From NCBI RefSeq assembly GCF_905171765.1, contig NC_053391.1, forward strand, positions 655,869,750 to 655,933,749: a stretch of 64,000 nt of DNA, in the 5' to 3' direction. This DNA comes from Bufo bufo (taxonomy: Eukaryota; Chordata; Amphibia; Anura; Bufonidae). This document shows, one piece after another, positions 44,494-56,554 of this stretch. The position numbers and the translations under genes were made by a program. The stretch's first letter is position 1. The number at the start of each line of letters is the position of its first letter. The notes under the pieces were generated by a model. The model did no database searches. It was given only the letters and a program-made list of their open reading frames with translations, and was not told where the DNA came from.

Positions 44494-44898
44494 TTAAAGG
44501 GGTTGTCTCGCTTCAGCAAATGGAATTTATCAAGTTAATACAAGCCCCTTACTAATGTATTGTCTCCTTTGCTCGTTTCCATGGTTACGACCTCCCTTCA
44601 ATCCATCGGTGGTGGTCATGTTTGCACACTATAGGAAAAAGCGCGAGCCTCTCTGGTAGCCGGGACCATGGGAGCGCACATAGTCTAGTACTTTTTACTG
44701 TAGCGTGCAAGCACGGCCACCACCGATGGATTTGAAGCAGGTCGTAACCATGGAAACGAGAAGTGTATAATAAGATGGAAAAATGAATCCAGCCAGCAAA
44801 GGAAGCAATATGCACAATCACAATACATTAGTAAGTGCCTTGTATTGACTTTCGCTACATGATGAATACCATTTGCTGAAGTGAGGCAACCCCTTTAA
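44494..44898. mobile_element. MITE, TTAAAGG-type, complete
   Basis: TTAAAGGGGTTGTCTCGC and GAGGCAACCCCTTTAA, with a further mirrored CAGCAAATGG/CCATTTGCTG. The internal arms GGTTACGACC/GGTCGTAACC and ATCCATCGGTGGTGG repeat the symmetry. 405 bp including TTAA at both ends. Confidence 0.85.
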
Positions 44899-45435
44899 TG
44901 AATCTGACACATGCTGCACTGGACTGTAAATGTTATGCCATCTGAAGAAAGCAGTGAACAATAACCCTTATCACTGTCCTAATGATACCTGGCAGAAATT
45001 ATAATAAATTCATAAAAACTCATCCCCGCCCAGGTTTTTACCATAAATCAAAGTAAAGACTCTAAGTAAATCAAAATCTAAGTAATACAAGAATAATAAT
45101 AATAATAATAATACAGTGTTATAAAATGAGAATTGTAACCTGCAGGAAAATCACTGCAAAGATACAAAAACTAAAGAACCGATTCTTAGGGCTTTACTTT
45201 TCATCAGTTATTATATTTTTGTTTTGTTTTTTCTACAATTTTCTTGTCAGTGTTTTGTATCACTTTTCAGCTTGTGCTGTGTACACCAGGGGCAAGGTCA
45301 GCAGTCATCTCATTATTATTACAGGCAGGATTGTAATGAAAAGTAATACCTCGGGTAAAAAGCTGGAGGCAGCAGTGGAAAGAGGTGTTAGGAAAATGTG
45401 TCACCAAAAATGTTATCTGCCAGTTAAAACCAGAT
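44899..45435. other. No gene; AAT microsatellite
   Basis: An AATAAT run at about 45090-45114. The remainder is unassigned. Confidence 0.45.
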
Positions 45436-46972
45436 ACATAGTACATAGTATATAAGGCCGAAAAAAGACATTTGTCCATCCAGTTCAGCCTGTTATCCTG
45501 CAATTTGATCCAGAGGAAGGCAAAAAAAAAACTGTGAGGTAGAAGGCAATTTTCCCCACTTTAGGGGAATAAAAAATTCCTTCCCGACTCCAATCAGGCA
45601 ATCAGAATAACTCCCTGGATCAACGACCCCTCTCTAGTAGCTATAGCCTGTAATATTATTACACTCCAGAAATACATCCAGGCCCCTCCTGAATTCCTTT
45701 ATTGTACTCACCATCACCACCTCCTCAGGCAGAGAGCTCCATAGTCTCACTGCTCTTACCGTAAAGAATCCTCTTCTATGTTTGTGTACAAACCTTCTTT
45801 CCTCCAGACGCAGAGGATGTCCCCTCGTCACAGTCACACTCCTGGGGATAAATAGATGATGGGAGAGATCTCTGTACTGACCCCTGATATATTTATACAT
45901 ATTAATTAGATCTCCCCTCAGTCGTCTTTTTTCTAAAGTGAATAACCCTAATTTTGATAATCTTTCAGGGTACTGTAGTTGCCCCATTCCAGTTATTACT
46001 TTAGTTGCCCTCCTCTGAACCCTCTCCAGCTCTGCTATGTCTGCCTTGTTCACAGGAGCCCAGAACTGTACACAGTACTCCATGTGTGGTCTGACTAGTG
46101 ATTTGTAAAGTGGTAGGACTATGTTCTCATCACGGGCATCTATGCCCCTTCTGATGCAACCCATTATCTTATTGGCCTTGACACTGGTTTTGCAGCTTAG
46201 TTTGCTGTTTATTAAAATTCCTAGATCCTTTTCCATGTCAGGGTTACCGAGTGTTTTACCATTTAGTATGTACGGGTGACTTGCATTTTTCCTTCCCATG
46301 TGCATAACTTTACATTTGTCAGTGTTAAACCTCATCTGCCACTTATCTGCCCAAGCCTCCAATCTATCCAGATCCCTCTGTAGTAGTATACTGTCCTCTT
46401 CAGTGTTAATTACTTTACACAGTTTAGTGTCATCTGCGAAAATTATTTTACTGTGCAAGCCTTATACAAGATCCTTAATAAATATATTGAAGAGAATAGG
46501 GCCCAATACTGACCCCTGATTTACCCCACTAGTGACAGTGACCCAATCTGAGTGTGTACCGTTAATAACCACCCTCTGTTTTCTATCACTGAGCCAGTTA
46601 CTTACCCACTTACAGATGTTTTCTCCCAGTCCGAGCATTCTCATTTTATATACTAACCTTTTATGTGGTACAGTGTCAAATGCTTTGGAGAAGTCCAGAA
46701 TCTATACGACATCCATTGATTCGCCGCTGTCAAGTCTAGAACTTGCCTCCTCATAGAAACTGATTAAATTAGTTTGACATGACCGATCCCTCACGAAGCC
46801 ATGCTGATATGGCGTTATTTGCTTATTTCCGTTAAGATGCTCTAAGATGGCATCTCTCAGAAAACCTTCAAACAGTTTACCCACAACAGATGTTAAACTT
46901 ACCGGCCTGTTTTTGGACCCTTTTTGAATATTGGCACCACATTTGCCATGCGCCAATCCTGTGGAACATAGT
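45436..46972 (-). mobile_element. 5'-truncated LINE, CR1/L2 group
   Basis: On the minus strand the 3' tail is ACTATGTACTATGTAT-like (about 45437-45455). It is preceded by a short 3' UTR with AGTCGGGAAGGAATTTTTT and TGGACAAATGTCTTTTTTC. The coding part starts within reverse transcriptase at about 46972, so endonuclease is lost. The short repeated tail fits CR1-like insertion. Confidence 0.85.
45634..46972 (-). pseudogene. LINE reverse transcriptase remnant
   Basis: Three blocks in changed frames: 46702-46972 (ANIQKGSKNRPVSLTSVVGK), 46462-46644 ([13 protein letters not shown]) and 45634-46458, which has the FADDTKL active-site box, MHMGRKN and the C-terminal LVRPHMEYC, RRATKVI, HPLRLEERRF region through to the natural stop. 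A stop after FNIFIKDLV and a shift near 46700 inactivate it. The C-terminal 274 codons are unbroken. Confidence 0.88.
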
Positions 46973-47077
46973 AGTACGTCTCCTTTTTTCTAATTTGTTT
47001 TTATTTTCTGATTGCAGATTTTTTTTATTTCATATACTGAACATGATTATGGGGCGGCCATCTTGCCTGAGCCGTTC

Positions 47078-47517
47078 TTAAAGGGGTATTACTATCACAT
47101 ACAATGGGGGGCATATCGCTAGGATATGCCCCCATTGTATGATAGGTGCAGGTCCCACCTCTGGGACCCGCAACTACAAGGAGAATGGAGCGGGGAGACC
47201 TGTGGCTGGAGAACTCCGGGTTTCCCGGGGTCCGTTCACCACCAAGTGAATAGGAGCGCACAGCGCACGCGCAGCCCCTGCTCCCATTCATTTCTATGGG
47301 GCAGACGGAAATAGCCGAGCCAGCACTCAGCTATTTCTGGCGGCCCCATAGACATGTATTGAGGGCGACTGCGCATGCGCAGTGCGCCATCCGTTCATTT
47401 CCCCGCTCTGTTCTCGTTGTGGGTGCGGGTCCCAGAGGTGGAACACGCACCTATCAGACAATGCGGGGTTATCCTAGCGATAGGCCCCCATTGTCTGAGA
47501 TGGCAAAACCCCTTTAA
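47078..47517. mobile_element. MITE, TTAAAGG-type, complete
   Basis: TTAAAGGGGTATTACTATC and GATGGCAAAACCCCTTTAA, with mirrored CAATGGGGG and GTGCAGGTCCCACCTCTGG blocks. 440 bp including TTAA ends. Non-coding. Confidence 0.85.
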
Positions 47518-48964
47518 CAGCATTTAGAAACAATTAAGAAGATTGCTTTACGGCAGCCCCATGTTTCATAGACACAATGGTCAAGAGGGGACCTCATTGA
47601 CCTCTATGGGGGAGTTTTCTAGGCTGCTTTGTGACCTGTGCAGAGGTCATTGTACAAGGAAAGAATAGATAAGATGTGATATCACCTGCTGTGAATGGTG
47701 ATATCATTACAGACAGGATTAAAATGACAGATAAGCAGATAGCAGCAGTAAAGCGATCTGTACAGACCAAGAAGTGGCGCCTATTAGGCTTAGTGATCAG
47801 TGCGAAAACTGCCGGATTTTATAGATATTGACATGGAAAATTAAAAATAAAATAATCAAAAATGTTTTAAAAATATGAAAAACTTAAAAACATGATTTGA
47901 ACAAAAGGTCATTTAATAACACACTCCCTTTGAACACTGCTCACCTCCTCCCTCCGGCCTCTCCTTGTACAGCGCATACACTAAGTGCCATATAAGTCAG
48001 TGAATTTCCTTCCTACGTTTTCCCACGTCTAGATGCCTGCTGTAAAGCAAGTCTCAGCTGCTCCCATAATTGTGTCATAAAAATAGATTTATAAATATAC
48101 AACCAAAAAAAATTACAAATGTGTTATTAAAAGAACGAGTGGAATATAAATATTAGATGGTTGTCTAACGAGACCGAACAAAATATTAGCTTCCGTCTGA
48201 ACACTATGGGGGACATCTACCAAATTGTCGCACCTGTCAAAGGACTTTTTCAATTGCGCAGTGCAACTTTCAAATGCGAAGTGGGATTTAGGCCTAGTTT
48301 ATTGTGTAGATTGCTTTAATGTCTCCACGGCAGGCAAGCCCAAGACATACTTTTACTGATAAAGAAATAAACCACATCACGCATCAAATTAATTATTACT
48401 GTGCACCAATTTTATTTCTGCAATAGCCTACAGCAAATCCAATGTAAAAACTGGCCTCTAATACATCTACAGTGATAAATTCCCCACCATGTTCAGCCTA
48501 TAGGCTGGGAAATCTCCAGACATATTCACCAAATAACAACAAATGCTTGTAGAGCAGGAGAGTCAGTGGCTGTCATATAAGTACTCATCCCAAACAGCCA
48601 CTAGGGTCAATTTCATAAGAAGCCAATTTACCCTTGAATCCCTTCCCAATCACACACAGTCAATTTATGGCGGAAGTTAGGTCTTTAAATATGGCACCAC
48701 TCGAGAGCATATTGGGCATGGGTTTCTACCGTTTTAAACATCAGACACCCAGGGCTAAGGTCTGAGATTGGCAATAATGCTTATCGCAGAAATTGAACCC
48801 CTCAGATGCCGTGGTCAGCATCTTTGGCGGCTCTCGGGGCCAAAACTGCTTCCTCGCACAGAGATCGGGGATGCCGTTCATTCGCTGTGGTAGCATAGGT
48901 CCTACTGAAGAATCCCAGGCCGCCACAGCGTAGTTCCTTTGGAGGCCTGCCGTCACTGCAGTCT
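47518..48964. other. No gene recognised
   Basis: AT-rich sequence with no frame above about 70 codons and no recognised element. Confidence 0.4.
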
Positions 48965-49349
48965 ATGGGACAAGCGATCTACCAATCTAGGGTGACAAAA
49001 AAAGTTTTTAAAAGGCTTTAAGAACATAAAAATATATAAAATTCTAATTGCCCCCCTCTTTCCCCATATTAATAAAAATTAACTTTAAAAAATAAAGATC
49101 ATAGGCATTGCCGTGTCCCGAAAGGCCTGGTCTATTAAAATATAAAACTATTCGTCCAGTATGGTGGATTCTGTAATGGGAGAAAAAATACAAACGGCCA
49201 ACTTTTTGTCGCTTCACCACCCAAACAATTTGAATAAAAAGTGATGAAAAAGTCATATGCATTCCACCATGATATACTGTAATTAAAAACTACAGCTTGC
49301 CCTGCAAAAAATGAGCCCTCACTGAGCTCCATAGACATAACTAAAAAAC
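48965..49349 (-). repeat. AT-rich interspersed repeat, inverted copy
   Basis: The reverse complement contains GGGCTCATTTTTTGCAGGG and TAGTTTTTAATTACAG and GACTTTTTCATCAC, parallel to 43195-43559. Non-coding. Confidence 0.5.
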
Positions 49350-49431
49350 ATACCATCTCCATGCAGATGTTACCCTAGGTCAGTTTTGAACCTAGGACTA
49401 CAAGGCAACGGTACTAACCACTGAGCCACCA
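49350..49431 (-). mobile_element. tRNA-derived SINE head fragment
   Basis: The reverse complement starts GGTGGCTCAGTGGTTAGTAC, then CCTAGGTTCAAAACTG (B-box-like) and AACATCTGCATGGAG. It is the same family as 33832-34020 but holds only the tRNA-like head. It could be mistaken for a tRNA gene; the missing anticodon-arm structure and the SINE-specific continuation argue against that. Confidence 0.65.
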
Positions 49432-50611
49432 GATAGATAAGTTGAGGAGTAAGCTCTTGGCATCCACATAGTATACAGATTTTTTTTGCAATGGGTCCCT
49501 GTGGGCCACAGATTCCTCTGTATACCTAAGTGCTAGCAAGAGCTACATCAGATGAAAGGTGGCCTAATGGAAACAGGGTGGTGGAGGTCCATGCGAAATT
49601 GCCTCTTTTGCCTCCTGATAATTTGGCCCTGTGCTTGTCATTCTTGTGATCGGTGGGAATATCAGCAGTCAGACTGGCATTGATAACTTACTGATGACAG
49701 GTTGCTCCTCTAATGTCTTGAGTTGCAGGACATCGTGTTCAACGTCAGACTTTATTGTGTAATTATATCCGCTTCTAGAGTAAAAGAAAAGCAAATGATC
49801 TGGATTAAAACACATAGTCATGGTTATATACTGTATAACGTATATTCAGTTCCCACCCATATTTCTTCTCTCCGATACAGCAGTTGTTCTCTAAACCTCA
49901 GCTAAAACTTGATTTTCTGGTGAGACTGATCCTTGGTGACACCTGCCCAGGAGGCATTTTGTTCATCTGTTTGACCCTTGTTTCCAGGAAATGAAAAGGT
50001 GCGCACTCTTTCTTGATGTTTCCCACATGATGAAATTAGGGGCTGAAAGTTTTTAATTTAAATTTTTTGGGATAGGCTAATGTACATATGAAATCAAGAG
50101 TAATCTTCTTAAAGGGGGTTGTCCCATCAGTTAATGTCTTTTTTATTTTATAGATCATAAAAAAAAGTGAAGCATACCTGCCATTTACTTGCTGTTAAAA
50201 ATGGACCCTAGTGAAGAGTTATAACATTTACCTACACATTATGGAGCCACCTGGTGTCCAAAGTGTATATCAATGTACACGTCCATCTCCTGCTGCTGGT
50301 CACACATCTGATCATGTTCATCGCAAAGCACCTAATAGATAAGTTTTCATTTCTAATGGCACCATTTAATAGTCCATATGATGTATTGGGATGCTGAAAT
50401 AAAATTATTAATGGGGTGGAATTTAAAATACAAACGTTTTATGGGTTTCATATTTACAGCATTCACTGAAATGTTACCTTTAGTTCAGACATTTTCTGAC
50501 ACAGTGATACTAATAATGTTTTTTTATTTGTAAAATGGGGAAAGGGGGATTTATATACAGTATTTAGTCCCCCCAGGGGACATGAACATGCAATCAATAG
50601 ATCACTTAGAC
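49432..50611. other. No gene; MITE left end at 50109
   Basis: TTAAAGGGGGTTGTCCCATC at 50109 starts a TTAAAGG-type MITE with no visible right end. The rest is unassigned. Confidence 0.4.
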
Positions 50612-50769
50612 CAGGGATCAGCAACCTCTGGCACTCCAGGTATTCTGAAACTACAACCTCTATAATGCTCCATTCCCTTCTATGGGTGTTAGAAGAACAA
50701 CTGAGCATGTTTGCATGCTGGGAGTTGTAGTTTCACAGCAGCTGGAGTGCCAAAGGTTGCTGATCCCTG
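50612..50769. mobile_element. hAT MITE, 158 bp
   Basis: Ends CAGGGATCAGCAACCTCTGG and CCAAAGGTTGCTGATCCCTG, inverted repeats of about 30 bp. Flanks ACTTAGAC and GCTTAGAC agree at 7 of 8 bases, as an aged 8-bp duplication. CAGGG termini are typical of the Charlie-like hAT group. Confidence 0.85.
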
Positions 50770-51011
50770 GCTTAGACCATAGACTGCAATGGTTTCCTAT
50801 TGCAGTCTATAATAAAATCAATGTGCTCCTATTAAGCCCTGCTACAGGCAACTTTGCTATGGCAGGCATGAGAGCCTTCGCAAGACTCCTGGCTGACGTA
50901 GCAACTAACTGGCTCCATGGGGGGAGTCCTTTTGGTCTCTGAGAACATCCTGTTCCAGGCAAATGACTGCTCAGATGCCGTGGTTGCAATTTACCATGAC
51001 ATCTAAGGAAA

Positions 51012-51270
51012 TAAAGGGGTAGTCCCATCTACCTGTTTCCATTGCGAGATGGGAATAAGTGCCGTTTTTAGATGGCTGGGCTTACGAAAGCTGCCGAGTG
51101 GGCCGGCACTTTGCTGTTTCTGTAGCTTTCATTCCATAGCTCCCATTGCTAAGCTGTTTAAGTAGCTCATATTTACTGCAATGGGAGTTAAGGGCTGAGT
51201 GGAACACCTGCCATTTAGGGCTGGCATGCAATCCCCCAGTGGAAATGGCGAAACAGTCAAACCCCTTTAA
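51012..51270. mobile_element. MITE, TTAAAGG-type
   Basis: Left TAAAGGGGTAGTCCCATC, right CAGTCAAACCCCTTTAA, with CTGTTTCCATTG mirrored inside. Non-coding, about 259 bp. Confidence 0.7.
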
Positions 51271-51332
51271 ATGCCCATGATCGGGCATTGCTGGTGGGGT
51301 CTTCTGTCCAGTCACTAGATGTTTCCAAGCAG

Positions 51333-51860
51333 TTAAAGGGCTTCTGTCACCCCCAAAACACATTTTTCATTTTTGGGCTTGTTAAAATCCCTATTGAACG
51401 ACTATTCCCTATATAGGGCTCTTATCTGTGGCTTCGTTTCATAAAAAAAATCGATCTTTTAAAATGTGCAAATAACTTCACTACCAGCAAGTAGGGCGTC
51501 TACTTGCTGGTAGCCGCCGCATCCTCCTTTTAAAAAAACGCCCCCTCCGTCTGTTGATTGACAGGGCCAGCGAGTGCTCTCATCCTCCGGCTGGCCCTGT
51601 CAGCATTTCAAATCCCGCGTCTGTCTTCATTCGGCGCAGGCGCTCTGAGGGAGTGCTGAGGAGGCGAGCGTCCTTCTCTCAGAGCGCCTGCGTCCTACTT
51701 GCTGGTAGTGAAGTCATTTGCATATTTTAAAAGATCGATTTTTAATGAAACGAAGCCACAGACCAAGGTAAGAGCCCTATATAGGGAATAGTCGTTCAAT
51801 AAGGATTTTAACAAGCCCAAAAATAAAAAATGTGTTTTGGGGGTGACAGAAGCCCTTTAA
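51333..51860. mobile_element. MITE, TTAAAGGG-type, long arms
   Basis: TTAAAGGGCTTCTGTCACCC and GGGTGACAGAAGCCCTTTAA. The arms continue for roughly 125 bp (GACTATTCCCTATATAGGGC, AAGATCGATTTTT, CTACTTGCTGGTAG mirrored). 528 bp including TTAA ends; one of the best preserved MITEs here. Confidence 0.88.
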
Positions 51861-52701
51861 AGGAGTTGTGCCATTACAAAAAAAAAGAATGTACAGTATA
51901 ACAAGAATAATAAAATAAAATTAAAGATTAAAAATATTTAAAGCATTTCAAAAATAAAAAATAATTCTGAATTTGATTTTCAAACGCAAAAGTGCCTCCA
52001 AAGCTAATCAGATAGTTTTTTTTTTTCTTCGAAATGTTAAGGAAAAATTCTACAAAAACTGGAATTATTTAAACTCTTGATGGACTGCAATAAAAAACGT
52101 GTATAAGATCAATAGAAGGACGGAGTTACCTTGAGTGAACCCTGCAGTCAGCCCGAAGTAGCTGTCCCCTACAGCTCCATTTCCCTGTCATTTCTAATCT
52201 TTATCTAAATTTTTCACACACATCACAAGCGGTGTTGACATGAGAAAGTTCACAGCATCTAAAGACAAATAAATGTAGTCAGAGGAAGGCTGAAAGCAAA
52301 AGTTATAAATGACTTTGGGCTAAAAACAAATATATTCTCAAGACTATATGAACTATTAAGGTAAATGAGCAATTAGTCAAATTTTCTGTTACAGTCATGT
52401 AGACAATTATAAACTGGGCATTATGTCAATAAAAATATATATAAAAATGACTCTATCCATCCCATAGCTGGGGTAGGGGAGATATAAATAGTGAGAAGGA
52501 ACTAATTCTAAACTTGATGTTCTGCAGGTTGAATATTCTGGCAGAGGATAAAGGACCAGAAGGTGGGACCACCACTAGAGCCCTGAACAGTGGGATCAAA
52601 GGCTTGATTAATAGTCAACTTTGATATTGGTATTTCACAGCTCGCTATGACTAAACAAAAAAAAACTGTGAATTTCAATGACACTGTAAGGAAACACTAT
52701 G
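51861..52701. other. No gene recognised
   Basis: Starts with a further MITE-like AGGAGTTGTGCCATTAC, then A-rich unassigned sequence. Confidence 0.4.
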
Positions 52702-52709
52702 GTCACCAC

Positions 52710-52966
52710 TAGTGTTGAGCGAATCGAGCTTCGGATCATAGAGCCGATGTCGATTCATTCAAAAACGTTGATGTTAATGCTGTCTCCGTACAGCATTAAA
52801 ATATATGGGCTGTGTGTAGGGAAAAAATGTTATCGCCCGAAGTCGCGCGAGACTTTAGTGAATATATTTGGTATTCCTGTCTGCATCTTTAAAAACATTT
52901 TTACTAGGAATCCAAAGTCGGGTTTGGAACTGGCAGGTATCTCGAAGCTCGATTCGGTCAAGACTA
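52710..52966. mobile_element. hAT-like MITE with perfect 8-bp duplication
   Basis: GTCACCAC at 52702-52709 and 52967-52974. Ends TAGTGTTGAGCGAATCGAGC and CTCGATTCGGTCAAGACTA. 257 bp, non-coding. Same family type as 33670-33831. Confidence 0.8.
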
Positions 52967-53020
52967 GTCACCACAGCCAGCAAACTCAGAAACTGCTACC
53001 AATCTTCCTTAAATATTATA

Positions 53021-53354
53021 TTAGGGGGTTATCCAACCCCTATAATGACCCCCCTAATGCCTGAGCCCCTCTTATAGATTATACTTACCCCGCTCCCCGG
53101 CACCCGCGTCGCTCCAGATGCCTGCACAGCCGCCGCAGCATCTCCCCGTTGCATGGATCAAAACATCCGGCAACAAAGGGGGGCAGCCAATAGGAGGCCA
53201 CGAAAGGGATGAGCCTCCCTATCGTCACCCGCGATGCTAGGGAGATGCAGCGGTGGCCGTGCGGGCAACATGAGCGACGTGGGTACCAGGGAGCAGGGTA
53301 AGTATAACCTATCTGAGGGGTCCGGGCATTATAGGTGTTGGATAACCCCTTTAA
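53021..53354. mobile_element. MITE, TTA(A)GGGG-type
   Basis: Left TTAGGGGGTTATCCAACCCC, right GGTGTTGGATAACCCCTTTAA. The interior is mirrored around GATTATACTTACCCCGC. About 334 bp. Confidence 0.75.
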
Positions 53355-53394
53355 CCACTCCAGTTAGCTAAGGCTACCCCTACGTATATCACCA

Positions 53395-53990
53395 GAGCTT
53401 GTGACAAGGCCAGATGGACTTGGCTGCCAGGGAACCTGGTTACGTCTGCGGAGTAAGGTAGCAGAAAACTGGTGTGAGCTCACTAGAAGCAGAACTGCCA
53501 GAATGACCAGGGTGGAAAGAGTAGTTGACAAACAGGGTCAGAACCAGGAGATACAGATGAGGCCTGGAACAGCAGACGAGGGGTTAATCCAGAAACGAGA
53601 CACAGTCAGAATACTAGGAGAATCAGTAGAAGTCAATACAGCAAATGAGAAGTTAAGCCAGAAAACAAGCCATGGTCGGTACACAGAGGGGTAACGAGCA
53701 GGTCTAGAGTTCAGGCACAAACCACAGAGGTACAGAGCCAGGACACATATACTCAATCACCAGCAGTTGGCCCTGATAGAAGACCTAAATACCCCACCTA
53801 GCTCTGGGATCGGACGCTGATCCAGGAACATGATTGGCTCAGCTTCCAGGGTCACTGATAGATCCACCATTTGGGGCTTGACTGGTCAGCACGGTCACCC
53901 TCCCAGCACAGCCATACAAAGAATTTTAGCTAGGTAAACTACTGACAGACAACCAGGATACACATAATTGGGTTCTGGACTACAGAAGTT
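53395..53990 (-). repeat. Possible diverged LTR fragment
   Basis: Style and words (CAGGGTCAGAACCAGGAG, GAAGACCTAAATACCCC, ATTGGCTCAGCTTCCAG) recall the LTR at 23587-24076, but no TG/CA borders or duplications were found. The 97-aa frame here is not recognised. Confidence 0.25.
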
Positions 53991-55143
53991 AATAGATTTG
54001 GCAATTGTGGGCAATGTACGTCAAGGCCCGTTCATGTGTAAAGTGGGAGAGGGATCAGAATTGACCTCGGAAGAAGAGGTGGTGCAGCAATATCTCACTA
54101 CTAGCTCCCAACTTTGAGTTGTTCTGGCCCCGATGATGGTGGCACCACAAATGAGCACCTCTTCTGCCGGTAAGAGGCGTAATATGGAAGATATTACCAG
54201 GTTAGTGCCTCACCAGCTGAGAACAGATGGGCTTATTAAAAGCGCCACATAGGACATGACAGAGTGTGGTGTGAGCAGCGTACTGTGCACTCACCCCCGC
54301 AGTGCCAAACCAAGGCCTGCTGCATGAGTTTGTGCCGGCGGAAAACCCTTTAAGGGTAATTTCAAATGGGCTATAATTCTAACATTTTAGACATATCATC
54401 TACCCGCTGTAAACTAACTTGTGCTGCTGGTTGCCGCCAATTGTTGCTGCAGGTTTTGCCCGCTGCTTTCATCCTTGGTAATGCAAAGATTGCTAGTCCC
54501 TACCGTTGCAGTCCCATCAGTCACCGCAAAAATAAGACAATTTTGGGGCTTTTATTTTTTTTGCATGTTGTGGATTTTCGCTACGTGTGAACGTACCCTG
54601 AGGAAAACATTCACTTGAAAGAAAAATGATTAACCAACTCCAGAGGAAAACCCGTAGATTTTATCACCAGAAACAATGGTGCCTCTGGCATTAGATCCCT
54701 GCTCTGTGCCAGCGCCTTGGGTCCGTGCAGATACAAATCACAGACGACGTTCTCAGAAGTGCAGAGCAGGTTGGCATAACGCCCTGCTGTGAACCGCCTG
54801 CAAGTACAAAGTTCATTAAACTGTGTTTGCTTTAGCTGGGAGATGAAATCACACATGCATGTTCCTGCCTGCCTGACACCCTCACATACATGACTGTACA
54901 CAATGTGCGAGCAGGATATTATTGTGCCACGTTGCTATATAATACTCCTCTGGCACATGATGCAATCCTAAATTCACTTCAACTATAAAATGAAGTGAAA
55001 AGTAAGAATAGTTTTCAGGAAAAAAAAGAGAAAATAAAGCTAAATGGAATAGCACTGGAACCTTAGAGTGCTTTACCAGTGATGGCCTATCCTCATATAT
55101 CTGATCAGCGGGGTCTATCCAAGACCCCGCACCCCACCGATAA
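53991..55143. other. No gene recognised
   Basis: Contains a CCCTTTAAGGGTAATTTC junction near 54347 and GTGTGAACGTACCCTGAGG near 54586, worn ends of both MITE types. No gene. Confidence 0.4.
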
Positions 55144-55984
55144 GGGTACTTTCACACTAGCGTTAGGCTACTTTGACACTTGCGGCATCTGTCAAAACGC
55201 ATGCAAGCTGGTGGCATTTGTCAGACGGATCAGGTTCCTGATCCATATGACAAATGAATTGAAAAACGGATATGGCATTTATTTTTTTCACTTTTTTTGC
55301 AGTCTGAGCATGCGCAGACCACAATGCCGGATCCATTTTGCCGGAACACTCGGGGCCGGATCCGGCATGAATGCATGTCAATGGTAAAAAATGCCCGATC
55401 TGGCATTCAGGCAAGGCCTCTTTCACACGGGCGCAATGCACGAGCACAGTCCGTTGGACAGCCACAGCGGATCGCGGACCCATTCACTTGAATGGGTCCG
55501 CAAATCCGGCCGTTCCGCAAAAAGATAGGACATGTTCTATCTTTTTGCGGAACGGAAGTACGGGATGAAACCCCACGGAAGCACTCCGTAGTGCTTCCGT
55601 AGGGTTCCGTTCCGTGCTTCCGTTCCGCACCATTCCTCATCTCCAGATTTGCGGACCCATTGAAGTGAATGCCCACTGAACGGCACCCGTGTATTGCGGA
55701 TCTGCAAATACGGTCTGCAATACGGCAACGGGGCGCACTTGCCCGTGTGAAAGAGGCCTAAGTGTTCTGGAATTTTGGACGGAGGTAAAAACCGCACCAT
55801 GCTGCGCTATTATCTCCGTCCTGAACAGTCAAAAAGACTGAACTGAAGACATCCTGATGCATCCTGAACGGATTACTCTCCATTCAGAATGCATGGGGAT
55901 AAAACTGATCAGTTCTTTTCCGGTATAGAGCCCCAAGGACGGAACTTAATACCGGAAAAGAATAACGCTAGTGTGAAAGTACCC
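55144..55984. mobile_element. MITE, GGGTAC-type, interrupted
   Basis: GGGTACTTTCACACTAGCG at 55144 and CTAGTGTGAAAGTACCC at 55984, flanked by TAA and TTA. A second left end (GGCTACTTTGACACTTGCG) starts at 55166, and a complete second MITE lies at 55415-55758. The outer body reappears in mirror image in 55988-56456. Confidence 0.7.
55415..55758. mobile_element. MITE, GGCCTC-type, nested
   Basis: Ends GGCCTCTTTCACACGGGCG and CCCGTGTGAAAGAGGCC. Several hairpins inside: CCCATTCACTTGAATGGG, AAAAAGATAG...CTATCTTTTT, and CGGAAGCACTCCG/TAGTGCTTCCG. 344 bp, non-coding. Confidence 0.8.
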
Positions 55985-55987
55985 TTA

Positions 55988-56456
55988 TTCTTTTTGGCAT
56001 TGAGTTCCGTCCTAGGGGCTCAATACCGGAAAAGAACTGATCAGTTTTATCCCCATGCATACTGAATGGAGAGCAATCCGTTCAGGATGCATCAGGATGT
56101 CTTCACTTCAGTCTTTTTGACTTTTCAGGACGGAGATAATACCGCAGCAGACTGTGGTTTTATTTCCTTCCAAAAATCTGGAACACTTGCCGGAATCCCG
56201 GATCCAGCATTTTTTACCTTTGACATGCAGTAATGCCGGATCTGGCCCCGAGTGTTCCAGCAAAACGGAAAGCGCATGCTCAGACCGCAAAAAATGTTAA
56301 AAAAATAAATGCTAGATCCGTTTTTCCGGATGACACTGGAGAGGATCCTAATCCGTCTGACAAATGCCATCAGTTTGCATGTGTTTTGACGGCTCCGGCA
56401 GGCAGTTCCGGCGACGGAACTGCCTGCGGGAATCGTCTGCCGCAAGTGTGAAAGTA
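55988..56456. mobile_element. MITE half, mirror of the preceding copy
   Basis: Begins in the body (CATTGAGTTCCGTCCTAGG) and ends GCAAGTGTGAAAGTACCC at 56459. With 55780-55984 it forms a large palindrome around 55986, so two copies sit head to head with the junction ends missing on one side. Confidence 0.65.
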
Positions 56457-56554
56457 CCCAAAGTTGTTTTGCAGTTGCTCCAGTGCGTAGACAGAGATGG
56501 TACTGCAGGGCTACTGCCATTGACGTGAATGGGAGCCACCAGCTTGGTCTACTG

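Noticed and set aside
49350..49431. tRNA gene on the minus strand
   Set aside because: The B-box and head resemble a tRNA, but the sequence continues as the SINE (CATCTGCATGGAG) and no cloverleaf can be completed.
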